This document shows positions 7,613-15,024 of a DNA stretch of 23,409 nt, one piece after another. A program made the position numbers and the translations under genes. Source of the DNA: an uncultured Eubacteriales bacterium. Lineage in GTDB: Bacteria > Bacillota > Clostridia > Oscillospirales > Acutalibacteraceae. The DNA lies in the NCBI GenBank assembly GCA_900320235.1, contig ONRO01000218.1:1-23409 (forward strand), written 5' to 3'. Positions within the stretch are counted from its first letter, which is position 1, and the number at the start of each line of letters is the position of its first letter. The notes beneath the pieces were generated by a model that did no database searches, had not been told where the DNA came from, and was given only the letters and a program-made list of their open reading frames with translations.

Positions 7613-9298
7613 TCAGTTTTTACTATTCTGCTCTGAAGCAGTGCTTGTCTCAGAAGCTGTGCTCTGCTGCTCTGTTTTTGAGGTTTCTACGTTTTTGTCC
7701 TCTTCAGCAGTAATAAGCGATTCTATTTTGCCCTTTTTCATTATCGAATCAGACTGCGCAATAAGCTTTTCAGCATATTCTCTTTCTGTATAGCCCATAA
7801 GCATATCATTGAGATAAACAATATATGAGCCGTCCTTACCCTTTCTGATTGAAAGGGTTTCATTAACAGTCTTTTTGTCATCACCGCTGTATGCGAATTC
7901 AGCTTTGAACACTTCGCTGTAAGAAGCGGGATCCTTAACTTCAAGCCCTGCTCTAACAAGTCCTGTATAGTTTGTGATATATGTGCTGAAATTATTATAG
8001 TCAACAGGCTTTGATTCATTGAATACTGTTGTTATGGAGAAATCTTCAAGCAAGTCATTTTTCTTTCTTTCATGCTTGATATCGTATTTCACAGACTTTC
8101 CGTCTTTGGTTATTACAAGCTTATCCATCCGGTCGATATTCGGATATACAAAAGCAGTTGTAAGGAAATCAGTATATTTCGCACCATACCATTTTTCTGC
8201 ATCGCTTTTTGACATTTTGAAAATTATCTTTCCGTCATCTGCCATTACATAGCAGCTGCCGTCCTTTTCTGCTTTTGATACATAAAGACGGACCGTACTA
8301 TCATCTGATGCCTTGACGATAATATCCATATAGGGCTTGTCAAGTCCGTATTTCTTTTTATCTTCGTCATTCACATTTGCTGCTGCTACCTCTGTTCCCT
8401 TTATGCCATACATATTTTTGCCAAAGGTATCCGCTGCTTCTTTTCCGCAGGCAAGATGATAGGGTGAACGAAGCTTATATGTGCTGGATATTGAAATATC
8501 ATCTTCTTTATCAATACTGACAGGCTTGTCATAACCTGCTCCGCTGATACTTACCGATTTTATCTCAGCGTTAACATCTTCATCATCATTGAAATCCTTT
8601 GTTATTGTCTTTTCAAGCATCTGAAGCTTTTCTGTAAGGAATGAGCTTACCATTTCTGAATTCATCAGATATACATTCGGTGAAGCCTCACGTCTGAAAT
8701 AATATCCCATATCATTCGGTGCCTTGTTGCCGAGATACAGAGTTTCTTTCGTTCCGTCGCTGAACTGTACATTTACAGTTGAAGCAGGCTTGTCAAGTCC
8801 GAATTCCGCATATTTACGGCCTGTTTTGTCAACAAGCTGCAATGCTGCAACATAGGAGCACTGATATGCAAGTGCATCTGTTGCGGTCTTGTCAAGCTCA
8901 AGATCCTCATAGTCCTGCATTGTATAACGCATGTTTATCTTTACAGATGAAACATCGTTTTTTCTGGCATTAGAGTTTTCCTTTGCAGCTGAGCTTTCTG
9001 AACCCTCAGAACCTTCGGAAGATACAGAAGCTTCTGTACTTACCTCTCCGTTCTGCTGAGCTATTTCATCAGCCATACCTGTATAATCAAAACCAATGAG
9101 ATTATATTCACCGCCGCTGTTATTTACTGTGATCTGTTCAGGCTTGACGCTGGTTTTATCATAAAGAAGGATATCAAGTGTATCAGAAGAAATTCCGCTT
9201 TCCTCGCTTTGCGGGAGGTTTGTCACAAAGATCATCACTCCTGCAAGGCCTGCAACCACAACAGCTGCAATTATAATGAGAACAATATTCTTTTTCAT
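7613..9298 (-). CDS. DUF4340-type ABC-associated membrane-anchored protein
   Basis: The 561-residue product starts MKKNIVLI, with one hydrophobic N-terminal helix (about 4-27) and no lipobox, and then a long extracytoplasmic region with a Ser/Glu-rich insert and a Ser/Thr/Glu-rich C-terminal tail. The F-G-L-D-K-P and Y-G-L-D-K-P patterns, together with the position as last gene after a GldG-like gene, match the DUF4340 proteins found in GldA/F/G-like ABC clusters. The molecular role of these proteins is not established; a part in the exporter complex outside the membrane is likely. I chose the ATG at 9298 because GAGGC lies 4-5 nt before it; an upstream ATG at 9373 lies inside the preceding gene and lacks support. 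The gap to the upstream gene is 7 bp, so translational coupling is likely. Confidence 0.8.
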   Translation of the reverse strand: MKKNIVLIIIAAVVVAGLAGVMIFVTNLPQSEESGISSDTLDILLYDKTSVKPEQITVNNSGGEYNLIGFDYTGMADEIAQQNGEVSTEASVSSEGSEGSESSAAKENSNARKNDVSSVKINMRYTMQDYEDLELDKTATDALAYQCSYVAALQLVDKTGRKYAEFGLDKPASTVNVQFSDGTKETLYLGNKAPNDMGYYFRREASPNVYLMNSEMVSSFLTEKLQMLEKTITKDFNDDEDVNAEIKSVSISGAGYDKPVSIDKEDDISISSTYKLRSPYHLACGKEAADTFGKNMYGIKGTEVAAANVNDEDKKKYGLDKPYMDIIVKASDDSTVRLYVSKAEKDGSCYVMADDGKIIFKMSKSDAEKWYGAKYTDFLTTAFVYPNIDRMDKLVITKDGKSVKYDIKHERKKNDLLEDFSITTVFNESKPVDYNNFSTYITNYTGLVRAGLEVKDPASYSEVFKAEFAYSGDDKKTVNETLSIRKGKDGSYIVYLNDMLMGYTEREYAEKLIAQSDSIMKKGKIESLITAEEDKNVETSKTEQQSTASETSTASEQNSKN

Positions 9299-9305
9299 AA
9301 TTGCC

Positions 9306-10883
9306 TCACTTCCTGCGTCTGAAGACATAGACCATAATTCCTGCACCGATAATGAGCACAGGGATAACTGCAAACATCACAACGCCGACAATAACAGATG
9401 TCTGCCTGCTGATATTCTGCAGTGAATAATCTGTGATGACTTTATCCTCAAGATGCACTGAATTATCTTCCCTGTGATTGAGGGTATCGACAATATTGAA
9501 CCAGTATTCCTGATTGATGAACTGTGACTGCATTATTGTTTCAGACCACATTTCTGTAGAACCGGAAACAATAAGTCTTGATTGTGCCTTGTCGTTACCT
9601 GAAAGGCCCTGCATCATAATACATACATTGCCTACAATATAGTCCTTCGGATTCCAGTCGTCTGTCGCATCAAACGGACAGATTCCGGAATTTGAGGAAT
9701 AAGAGATAAGCGGCTGGGTAATATTTTCATTCTTTGAAATAACTGCTCTGGAATAATCTGCAAGTACAGTCTGACTGTCCTTTGTTATATTATCAGTGTA
9801 AAGCTTTGATGAGAAAGAAGCCGCAATATATCTGTATGCACTGTATGAGCTTGCGCTGCTCATCTGTCTGCTTGTATCCATATCGAAAGCCAGTCCGTCG
9901 CTGACTGCCATTCCGTATTCCTCAAGGAGCTTGTCAATATTCGGGCATTCTGCTTTATTCCTGTACGGGATATAGATCATGCTCTTTGTATATTTTCCGT
10001 CGTTATAAAGGAAGTTTCTGAGCTTTTTAACAGCATTTTCACTGTAATCCTTTGTCGGGGAATAAGCAATAACTGTATTTACATCATCGGGAATATCAGC
10101 TTTCTCAATTTCCATTTCAACCACATTATAGTTGTTTGAACCAAGCACCTTTGAAAGATAAAGATAACCGTTTTCTGATTCGCCGGTCTGGTCGGTAAGA
10201 ATTACAATTTTGTCTGTTCTGTCGCTTGTGACCTTTACAATTGCTGTATCAATAGCTGATTCAGCCTTTGATGAGGTAATATACTGATACTGATTATCCA
10301 TCAGTTCAAAATTGAACATATCCTCTTTATGAAGAACATTGTATTTTTCCCCGCATTTAACGATCACATCACTTGTTGTCAGGTTTTCGTCCTTATAATC
10401 ATTGACGAAATTCGGATTTGAAACAATGTCAACATATTGTACGCTGAGGAATCCGTTTGATTCCTGTATCATCTTATCGACCATATTTGTTGTCTGCTTA
10501 TAATATGTATCAAAGGTTTCATAAGTCTTTCTCTCGGCAAGGAAAATGATACTTACCTTTTTCTTTAGTCCGCCTACGACCTTTGTGGTCGAATCAGTCA
10601 GATTATATGTTCCGTTTGCCGTAATATCTGCTGTCAGAACCGAAAATCTGTCAGTCAGTGCTGAAGCTATGATATTCAGAAGAACCACACCTGCAAGCAC
10701 GAGTGCAAGAAGAACAACAGACACCAGTCTGTGTTTTCCCTTTCTTGACATACTGTTGTTTTTACTGTCCGGGTTCTTTTTATCCTGTTTTTTCTTTTCC
10801 GGCTCAGACTTTTTTACGGCATTCTTGTTTTTCTCTTCTGCCGCTTCTTCATCTTTATTTATCTTTATTTCTTTTTCAGACAT
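9306..10883 (-). CDS. GldG-like ABC transporter auxiliary protein
   Basis: The 525-residue protein begins with about 50 very charged Lys/Glu/Asp residues. A membrane helix follows (V-S-V-V-L-L-A-L-V-L-A-G), then a large extracytoplasmic domain and a second helix just before the C-terminal R-R-R-K. That topology and the place beside an ABC-2 permease fit the GldG/ABC_transp_aux family, named for the gliding-motility exporter of Bacteroidetes but widespread in non-gliding Firmicutes. Y-N-L-T-D-S-T near the first helix is typical. Two ATGs are possible, 10886 and 10883; GGAGG at 10891-10895 is 7 nt from the second, so I use that one. It starts 12 bp after the permease and ends 7 bp before the DUF4340 gene. 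The long charged tail is unusual and might meet a cytosolic partner or the membrane surface. Substrate unknown. Confidence 0.83.
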   Translation of the reverse strand: MSEKEIKINKDEEAAEEKNKNAVKKSEPEKKKQDKKNPDSKNNSMSRKGKHRLVSVVLLALVLAGVVLLNIIASALTDRFSVLTADITANGTYNLTDSTTKVVGGLKKKVSIIFLAERKTYETFDTYYKQTTNMVDKMIQESNGFLSVQYVDIVSNPNFVNDYKDENLTTSDVIVKCGEKYNVLHKEDMFNFELMDNQYQYITSSKAESAIDTAIVKVTSDRTDKIVILTDQTGESENGYLYLSKVLGSNNYNVVEMEIEKADIPDDVNTVIAYSPTKDYSENAVKKLRNFLYNDGKYTKSMIYIPYRNKAECPNIDKLLEEYGMAVSDGLAFDMDTSRQMSSASSYSAYRYIAASFSSKLYTDNITKDSQTVLADYSRAVISKNENITQPLISYSSNSGICPFDATDDWNPKDYIVGNVCIMMQGLSGNDKAQSRLIVSGSTEMWSETIMQSQFINQEYWFNIVDTLNHREDNSVHLEDKVITDYSLQNISRQTSVIVGVVMFAVIPVLIIGAGIMVYVFRRRK

Positions 10884-10895
10884 CATTATCCCTCC

Positions 10896-11600
10896 TTACG
10901 CCCATCTTCTTCTTTCAACTATCCTGTCCGTAAGGAAAAGGAACAGGCAGGTAACTGTCACGAAAAACACCACGTCGGAAAGTGATATCTGTCCGATAGC
11001 AAAATTTCCATATCTGCCCTGGAAAGAAATTGCATCAGTTATTTTTGTAAGAACATCTATATGTGCAGTATAGCTGATCGTATCAAGAAGACTTATCAGT
11101 ACATTGACAACAAAGGATACGATTGCCGCAACAATTGAGCTTTCTGTCAGAGATGAAATGAAAAGTCCGATCGAGATAAATGACGCTGCCAGGATTATCA
11201 TACCGAAAATATTGCCGATGATAACGCTCCAGTCAGCCTTTGCAAGGATTGTCAGAGCTACTCCCTCTATAACAAAGGAACAAAGGCAGAGCGCAAAAAT
11301 TGAAAGTGCAGAAAGAAACTTTGAAATAACGATAGCAGGTATTCCGACGGGGGCAGTAAGAAGTGCCTGATCCGTTTTATTTTTTCTGTCGTCAGCAAAG
11401 CTTCTCATGGTGATAAGCGGGATAATGAACATTACAATCAGAAACATGCTCTGAAAAACGCCCGACATACTGGTTGTACCTGTATAAAGGCACTGATAAT
11501 AAAAGAATATTCCGCTGAAAAACATGAATGCGGCAAGAACTGCATATCCCACAGGCGAGGTGAAATATGACATGAATTCCCTTTTATAAATTGCTGACAT
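10896..11600 (-). CDS. ABC-2 type permease (GldF-like)
   Basis: The 234-residue integral membrane protein has about six hydrophobic segments and the ABC-2 permease layout. Its start, M-S-A-I-Y-K-R-E-F-M-S-Y-F-T-S-P, and the M-R-S-F-A-D-D-R-K-N-K-T-D-Q-A-L-L-T-A-P segment are typical of GldF-like permeases, the latter being the cytosolic coupling region. It would form the channel that the adjacent ATPase drives. GGAGG lies 9 nt before the ATG, and the start overlaps the end of the ATPase gene by 17 bp, so the two are probably translationally coupled. The substrate cannot be told from the sequence. Confidence 0.87.
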   Translation of the reverse strand: MSAIYKREFMSYFTSPVGYAVLAAFMFFSGIFFYYQCLYTGTTSMSGVFQSMFLIVMFIIPLITMRSFADDRKNKTDQALLTAPVGIPAIVISKFLSALSIFALCLCSFVIEGVALTILAKADWSVIIGNIFGMIILAASFISIGLFISSLTESSIVAAIVSFVVNVLISLLDTISYTAHIDVLTKITDAISFQGRYGNFAIGQISLSDVVFFVTVTCLFLFLTDRIVERRRWA

Positions 11601-12549
11601 CTGAGCCTGCCTCCTTTATTTCGCTTTTGCCTGTTATGATATTAAGATATGTATCCTCAAGTGAAAGCTCCACGGGAGTCATCTTAAGAATATTGAAATC
11701 CGTCTTTGCAAGTGATCTGAAAATCAGCCTTCTTACATCACGGCGGCTGGAAACTGTAAACTCGCAGCATCCCTTTTCTGCTTCTCCGAGATAGGTCACA
11801 TTTGTAACACCGTCGATTTTCTGAAGCGCAGACTGCACCTGAGTTTTTCTGCCCTCGACGATAAGGCTGAGCTTCTCAGTTGAAGAGCCTGTACCTGTAA
11901 GAGATGATGTAAGTTCATCAGCTACAATTTTTCCGTTATTTATAATAAGAATCTTATCGCAAACAGCCTGTACCTCTGACAGAAGATGTGAGGATAATAT
12001 TATTGTATGCTTTTTTCCAAGCTCACGGATAAGACGGCGGATCTCAATTATCTGCTGAGGATCAAGACCGACAGTCGGCTCATCAAGTATCAGCAGCGGC
12101 GGATCGCCAATCAGAGCCTGTGCAAGTCCGACACGCTGACGGTAACCTTTTGACAGGTTCTTGATTATCTTTTCCTTGACATCACTTATTTTTACCTGAT
12201 CACAGATATTATTGATATGCTCCTTCACAGGCTTGCGAACCTTTTTCAGTCTGAATATGAATTCAAGGTATCCCTTTACAGTCATATCATTATAAAGCGG
12301 CGGTATTTCCGGAAGATAGCCTATTTTTTTCTTTGCAGCTGTCGGGTTTTCAAGAATATTGATTCCATCTATTTCAACTGTTCCCGAATCACTTGACAAA
12401 TATCCGGTTATAATATTCATAGTCGTTGACTTTCCTGCACCGTTCGGTCCGAGAAAGCCGAGTATCTCGCCCTCCTTCAGCGTAAAGCTTACATTATCGA
12501 GAGCTTTATTTCTGACATAGTATTTTGTCAGATTTCTGACCTTGATCAT
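11584..12549 (-). CDS. ABC transporter ATPase (GldA/ABC-2 type)
   Basis: The 321-residue nucleotide-binding subunit has every catalytic motif: Walker A GPNGAGKST at 34-42, a Q-loop region with Y-L-P-E, signature L-S-K-G-Y-R-Q-R-V-G, Walker B L-L-I-L-D-E-P, D-loop G-L-D-P and H-loop S-S-H. A C-terminal domain of about 100 residues, ending in S-L-E-D-T-Y-L-N-I-I-T-G, is typical of ABC-2 exporter ATPases. It hydrolyses ATP in the cytosol to power the permease encoded next, whose gene it overlaps by 17 bp. A GAGAGGA ribosome binding site lies 8 nt before the ATG. The exonuclease gene ends 45 bp upstream with no hairpin between, so the transcript may start before exonuclease III. Substrate unknown. 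Confidence 0.93.
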   Translation of the reverse strand: MIKVRNLTKYYVRNKALDNVSFTLKEGEILGFLGPNGAGKSTTMNIITGYLSSDSGTVEIDGINILENPTAAKKKIGYLPEIPPLYNDMTVKGYLEFIFRLKKVRKPVKEHINNICDQVKISDVKEKIIKNLSKGYRQRVGLAQALIGDPPLLILDEPTVGLDPQQIIEIRRLIRELGKKHTIILSSHLLSEVQAVCDKILIINNGKIVADELTSSLTGTGSSTEKLSLIVEGRKTQVQSALQKIDGVTNVTYLGEAEKGCCEFTVSSRRDVRRLIFRSLAKTDFNILKMTPVELSLEDTYLNIITGKSEIKEAGSDVSNL

Positions 12550-12594
12550 TTGCTTTTCCTCTCTTTCATAGGGAATTCTTTATGTGCAGCAGAA

Positions 12595-13353
12595 TCAGAT
12601 ATCTATTTCAAGAATCACCGGGCAGTGATCACTGCCGTAGATATCCGAAAGTATATCTGCATTTGTTATCTTATCCGCAATGCGGTCTGATACGATAAAA
12701 TAGTCAATACGCCATCCTGCATTATTCTTTCGTGCATTGAAGCGGTATGACCACCAGCTGTATCGTCCTGTTTCATCAGGGTGAAGATAACGGAAGGTAT
12801 CGGTAAAGCCGCTTTCGAGCAGCTCGCCTATCCTGCCTCTTTCCTGATCTGAAAAACCGGCATTTCCTCTGTTACTCTTGGGATTTTTCAGGTCGATCTC
12901 GTTATGAGCAACATTCAGGTCACCGCAATAGATGACAGGCTTTTCCTTATCGAGATTCATAAGGTACTCTCTCAGATCAGTTTCCCACTGCATACGGTAA
13001 TCGATACGCAAAAGGCCGTCCTTTGCATTCGGAGTATATACATTCACAAGATAGAAGCTGTCCATATCAACAGTTATCATTCTTCCCTCATGACTATGCT
13101 CCTCGATATTCATACCATTGAGAATGATCTGCTTCGGGGTATGCGGAGTAAAAACTGCAGTACCGGAGTAACCTTTTTTTTCTGCGCTGTTAAAATACTT
13201 ATTATATCCCTCAAGCGGAACTTCAGCCTGTCCTTCCTGCATTTTTGTTTCCTGAAGGCACATGAAATCAGGTTTCAGTTCATTTACAACATCAATAAAC
13301 CCTTTCTGCATACATGCCCTCAGTCCGTTCACATTCCAAGAAACAAATTTCAT
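12595..13353 (-). CDS. exoA: Exodeoxyribonuclease III (AP endonuclease)
   Basis: The 252-residue protein has the full length and motifs of the ExoIII/APE1 family, which cuts DNA 5' of abasic sites and removes 3' blocking groups during base-excision repair. Visible motifs are F-V-S-W-N-V-N-G-L-R at the start (N7, N9), L-Q-E-T-K with metal ligand E35, V-N-V-Y-T-P-N, G-D-L-N-V-A-H, the W-R-I-D-Y segment, and C-terminal G-S-D-H-C-P-V with catalytic D242 and H243. AAAGG lies about 10 nt before the ATG. The next gene upstream on this strand encodes a DNA glycosylase, which makes the kind of lesion this enzyme cleaves. Downstream the ABC operon follows after 45 bp, without a terminator. A candidate promoter at 13585-13593 would give a leader of about 225 nt. 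Confidence 0.95.
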   Translation of the reverse strand: MKFVSWNVNGLRACMQKGFIDVVNELKPDFMCLQETKMQEGQAEVPLEGYNKYFNSAEKKGYSGTAVFTPHTPKQIILNGMNIEEHSHEGRMITVDMDSFYLVNVYTPNAKDGLLRIDYRMQWETDLREYLMNLDKEKPVIYCGDLNVAHNEIDLKNPKSNRGNAGFSDQERGRIGELLESGFTDTFRYLHPDETGRYSWWSYRFNARKNNAGWRIDYFIVSDRIADKITNADILSDIYGSDHCPVILEIDI

Positions 13354-13584
13354 TTTTCACTGTCCTTTCTTTATGGCTGCAGCCATGATACAGCTGTCTG
13401 CCATGGATATTCATTCCGGAAAGCCAGGCATCTGCACGGGCAGAGAAGCTCTTTTATCACATCAGGGGTAACCGGGCATAATAAATATGCCGAAAAAAGC
13501 GGATCATCCAATGTTTTCTGAAATATCCCGGAATCTTTTTACAAAAAACTCAGCAACTATAAAAATTTTCCATATATCCAATCT

Positions 13585-13593
13585 ATTATATCA
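13585..13593 (-). promoter_or_regulatory. Extended -10 promoter candidate for exoA
   Basis: Read leftward, TGATATAAT is a perfect TATAAT (13590-13585) with the TGn extension, and TTGCTT lies about 18 bp upstream at 13614-13609. It sits at the very end of the glycosylase gene. The transcript would carry a leader of about 225 nt (13578-13354) that includes a 14-bp palindrome, ATGGCTGCAGCCAT (13373-13386), and a small GGCATA/TATGCC hairpin. Confidence 0.5.
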
Positions 13594-13597
13594 CATT

Positions 13598-14098
13598 TCA
13601 CCTTATATAAGCAAGCAAAAGACGATATTCTCTTATTATATCCTCATCGCTGTAATAGCGTCTGTTTGCAGGGCTTGTTGACGGCAGTGAAACCGCATCA
13701 ATTCCGGTATTTTTTCTACAGTACCGATTATAGAGGGTGTATGCTTTTTTTCCTGTTGTGAAAATACTCCGGATATTTGTTTTCTCAAGAAGTGAAGCTA
13801 TATCATTAGGTACGGGCTCTTTTATTGAAGAATCATCCGCGCCCTCTATACTGCAGCTTTTCAGAACATCCCACAGTGCAATATGATGACAGAGAAGAAA
13901 CTGACGTTTTTCTTTATTTGTAGCCGGAAGTTTGTCTGAAAGTATCTGTGCAAGTACTCTCCAGAAACGGTTCTGAGGGTGACCGTAATAAAAACCGTTT
14001 TCTCTTGATTTAGGTGAGGGCATTGTACCAAGTATGAGTATTTCGGAATTGCTGTCATAAACCGGGTCAAGAGTATGCTCTATTATTTGTCTTTCCAT
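13598..14098 (-). CDS. Hypoxanthine/deoxyinosine DNA glycosylase (UDG superfamily)
   Basis: The 166-residue protein has the compact length and signature of UDG-superfamily family 6 (hypoxanthine-DNA glycosylase). Residues 24-43 carry G-T-M-P-S-P-K-S-R-E-N-G-F-Y-Y-G-H-P-Q-N, followed by R-F-W. Motif 2 near the C-terminus is L-P-S-T-S-P-A-N-R. Known members remove hypoxanthine, formed by adenine deamination, leaving an abasic site. A mismatch-type uracil glycosylase (Mug) is the alternative, but the G-F-Y-Y-G-H-P-Q-N-R-F-W block fits the deoxyinosine group better. AAAGGAC precedes the ATG. It lies just upstream of exonuclease III on the same strand, matching consecutive steps of base-excision repair. 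A TGTTATAAT promoter candidate lies about 80 bp upstream. Confidence 0.88.
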   Translation of the reverse strand: MERQIIEHTLDPVYDSNSEILILGTMPSPKSRENGFYYGHPQNRFWRVLAQILSDKLPATNKEKRQFLLCHHIALWDVLKSCSIEGADDSSIKEPVPNDIASLLEKTNIRSIFTTGKKAYTLYNRYCRKNTGIDAVSLPSTSPANRRYYSDEDIIREYRLLLAYIR

Positions 14099-14175
14099 AT
14101 TGTCAGTCCTTTTATATTCAGCTTTGAAATGATTATTCCTGATCAGAATTTTTCGGCAACGGAATAACTATTATC

Positions 14176-14184
14176 ATTATAACA
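14176..14184 (-). promoter_or_regulatory. Extended -10 promoter candidate of the glycosylase
   Basis: On the minus strand the box reads TGTTATAAT, a perfect TATAAT with a TGn extension. No good -35 hexamer is seen at 17 bp. The transcript would begin near 14169, about 70 nt before the ATG at 14098. Confidence 0.45.
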
Positions 14185-14424
14185 CTTTAATACCTGATAG
14201 TATATATATTATTGAATTTATGATACGGAAAGCTCTGATATTGCTGTTCAGTCTTTAAAAGCAGATTTTCTTTTCCGGAGAGATAAACCGGTCTGATCAG
14301 GCATTTCTCTATGGATGGCTTTGCGCCGACAGCAAAAATGTCAAAAGAAGAACACCAAAAGAGGAGCTGCGCCCCTCTTCAGGTTTTCCCCTTTTGAAAT
14401 CCCTTTTCCTTAACACCCGGCTTA

Positions 14425-14512
14425 CCCGCTGCGCTGCCCACCGCCTGCGGTGTGCGTGCTCGCTTACTGCACTCGCTTTCCCACGCTGCGCTGCCTCCGG
14501 CGTGCTCGCTTA
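14425..14512. repeat. Imperfect direct repeats in a GC-rich patch
   Basis: Two related units, 14425-14466 and 14480-14512, share GCTGCGCTGCC, a CCG core and GTGCTCGCTTA. The first unit has a 9-10 bp longer middle. No open frame spans them. Confidence 0.55.
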
Positions 14513-14573
14513 TTTCTTTAGCAACGATTAGTTTTGTATCAGCGTAGGCACAGAAGCGTTACGCTTAATAACA

Positions 14574-14617
14574 GGCTCCCTCTCCGAGGGAGCTGTCAGC
14601 GAAGCTGACTGAGGGAG
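14574..14617. repeat. Nested-hairpin palindromic repeat of gut Firmicutes type
   Basis: GGCTCCCTCTCCGAGGGAGC forms a 7-bp hairpin (GCTCCCT/AGGGAGC), followed by GTCAGCGAAGCTGAC (6-bp stem, GAA loop) and then TGAGGGAG, which can pair back to CTCCCT. Sequences of this kind recur between genes of many gut Firmicutes; that statement is from memory. Only one copy is present in the window. Confidence 0.65.
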
Positions 14618-14902
14618 TAATTACAGGACAAATCTGATAGTTTTTTTCATTTGCAATAAGCTGACTTTATTTAATGGACAGAAAAAGTCAGAGCCGCGGG
14701 AGTGTAACAGTGCTTCTATATCAGAGCGCAGTGTATACGGAGCGATAGCACGTCGCGACACCGGCAGCGCACAGGTTGGTGTAAAATAATTCCGGGAGTT
14801 TTTAGGCAGAAAGTATATCAGAAGTTCAGGCTCAAAAAAGCCGGGCGGTGCCGGAGTAAAACTTTTTCAGGCTATAAAAGCCGTGAATCAAGGGTGCAGC
14901 GT

Positions 14903-14924
14903 CACGCTGCCGGCACGCTGCCGG
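14903..14924. repeat. Tandem 11-bp duplication upstream of the asparaginase promoter
   Basis: CACGCTGCCGG is present twice head to tail, ending 8 bp before the -35 box. It may be a simple slippage duplication or a pair of binding sites. Confidence 0.6.
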
Positions 14925-14932
14925 TGTTTGAA

Positions 14933-14961
14933 TTGACACGTTATTATTGATATGGTATTAT
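14933..14961 (+). promoter_or_regulatory. Near-consensus sigma-A promoter of the asparaginase-like gene
   Basis: A perfect TTGACA (14933-14938) is followed by an exact 17-bp spacer and TATTAT (14956-14961), with TGG giving an extended -10. It is the best promoter in the window. The transcript would start near 14968, leaving a leader of about 57 nt. Confidence 0.8.
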
Positions 14962-15024
14962 TTATATAAAAGAACAGGCATCGGGCAGTACAGTGGAATT
15001 TCTGCCGCAAAAATGTGAGGTACT

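Larger units (their letters stand above)
14099..14932. other. Repeat-bearing intergenic island, no gene seen
   Basis: No reading frame here is convincing on either strand. Left to right it holds the glycosylase promoter (14176-14184), a GC-rich patch with a GAGGAGCTGCGCCCCTC hairpin (about 14360-14378), two imperfect direct repeats (14425-14466 and 14480-14512), a nested-hairpin repeat (14574-14617), two small GGCT/AGCC hairpins each preceded by TTCA (14825 and 14866), and a tandem 11-mer (14903-14924). The GC-rich patch differs clearly from the AT-rich spacers elsewhere. Confidence 0.6.

Noticed and set aside
10546..11073. A 175-codon plus-strand frame over the start of the GldG-like gene
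   Set aside because: Its Phe/Ser-rich translation mirrors the Lys/Glu-rich tail on the other strand, and it runs across two real genes.
13373..13386. The 14-bp palindrome ATGGCTGCAGCCAT as a terminator or operator
   Set aside because: It has no T-run and there is no known regulator for it; it is noted only as part of the exoA leader.
12904..13521. A 205-codon plus-strand frame over exonuclease III
   Set aside because: It overlaps a gene with complete catalytic motifs on the other strand and shows no domain of its own.
14425..14512. A CRISPR-like array in the GC-rich patch
   Set aside because: Only two imperfect units of unequal length are present, without regular spacers or cas genes.
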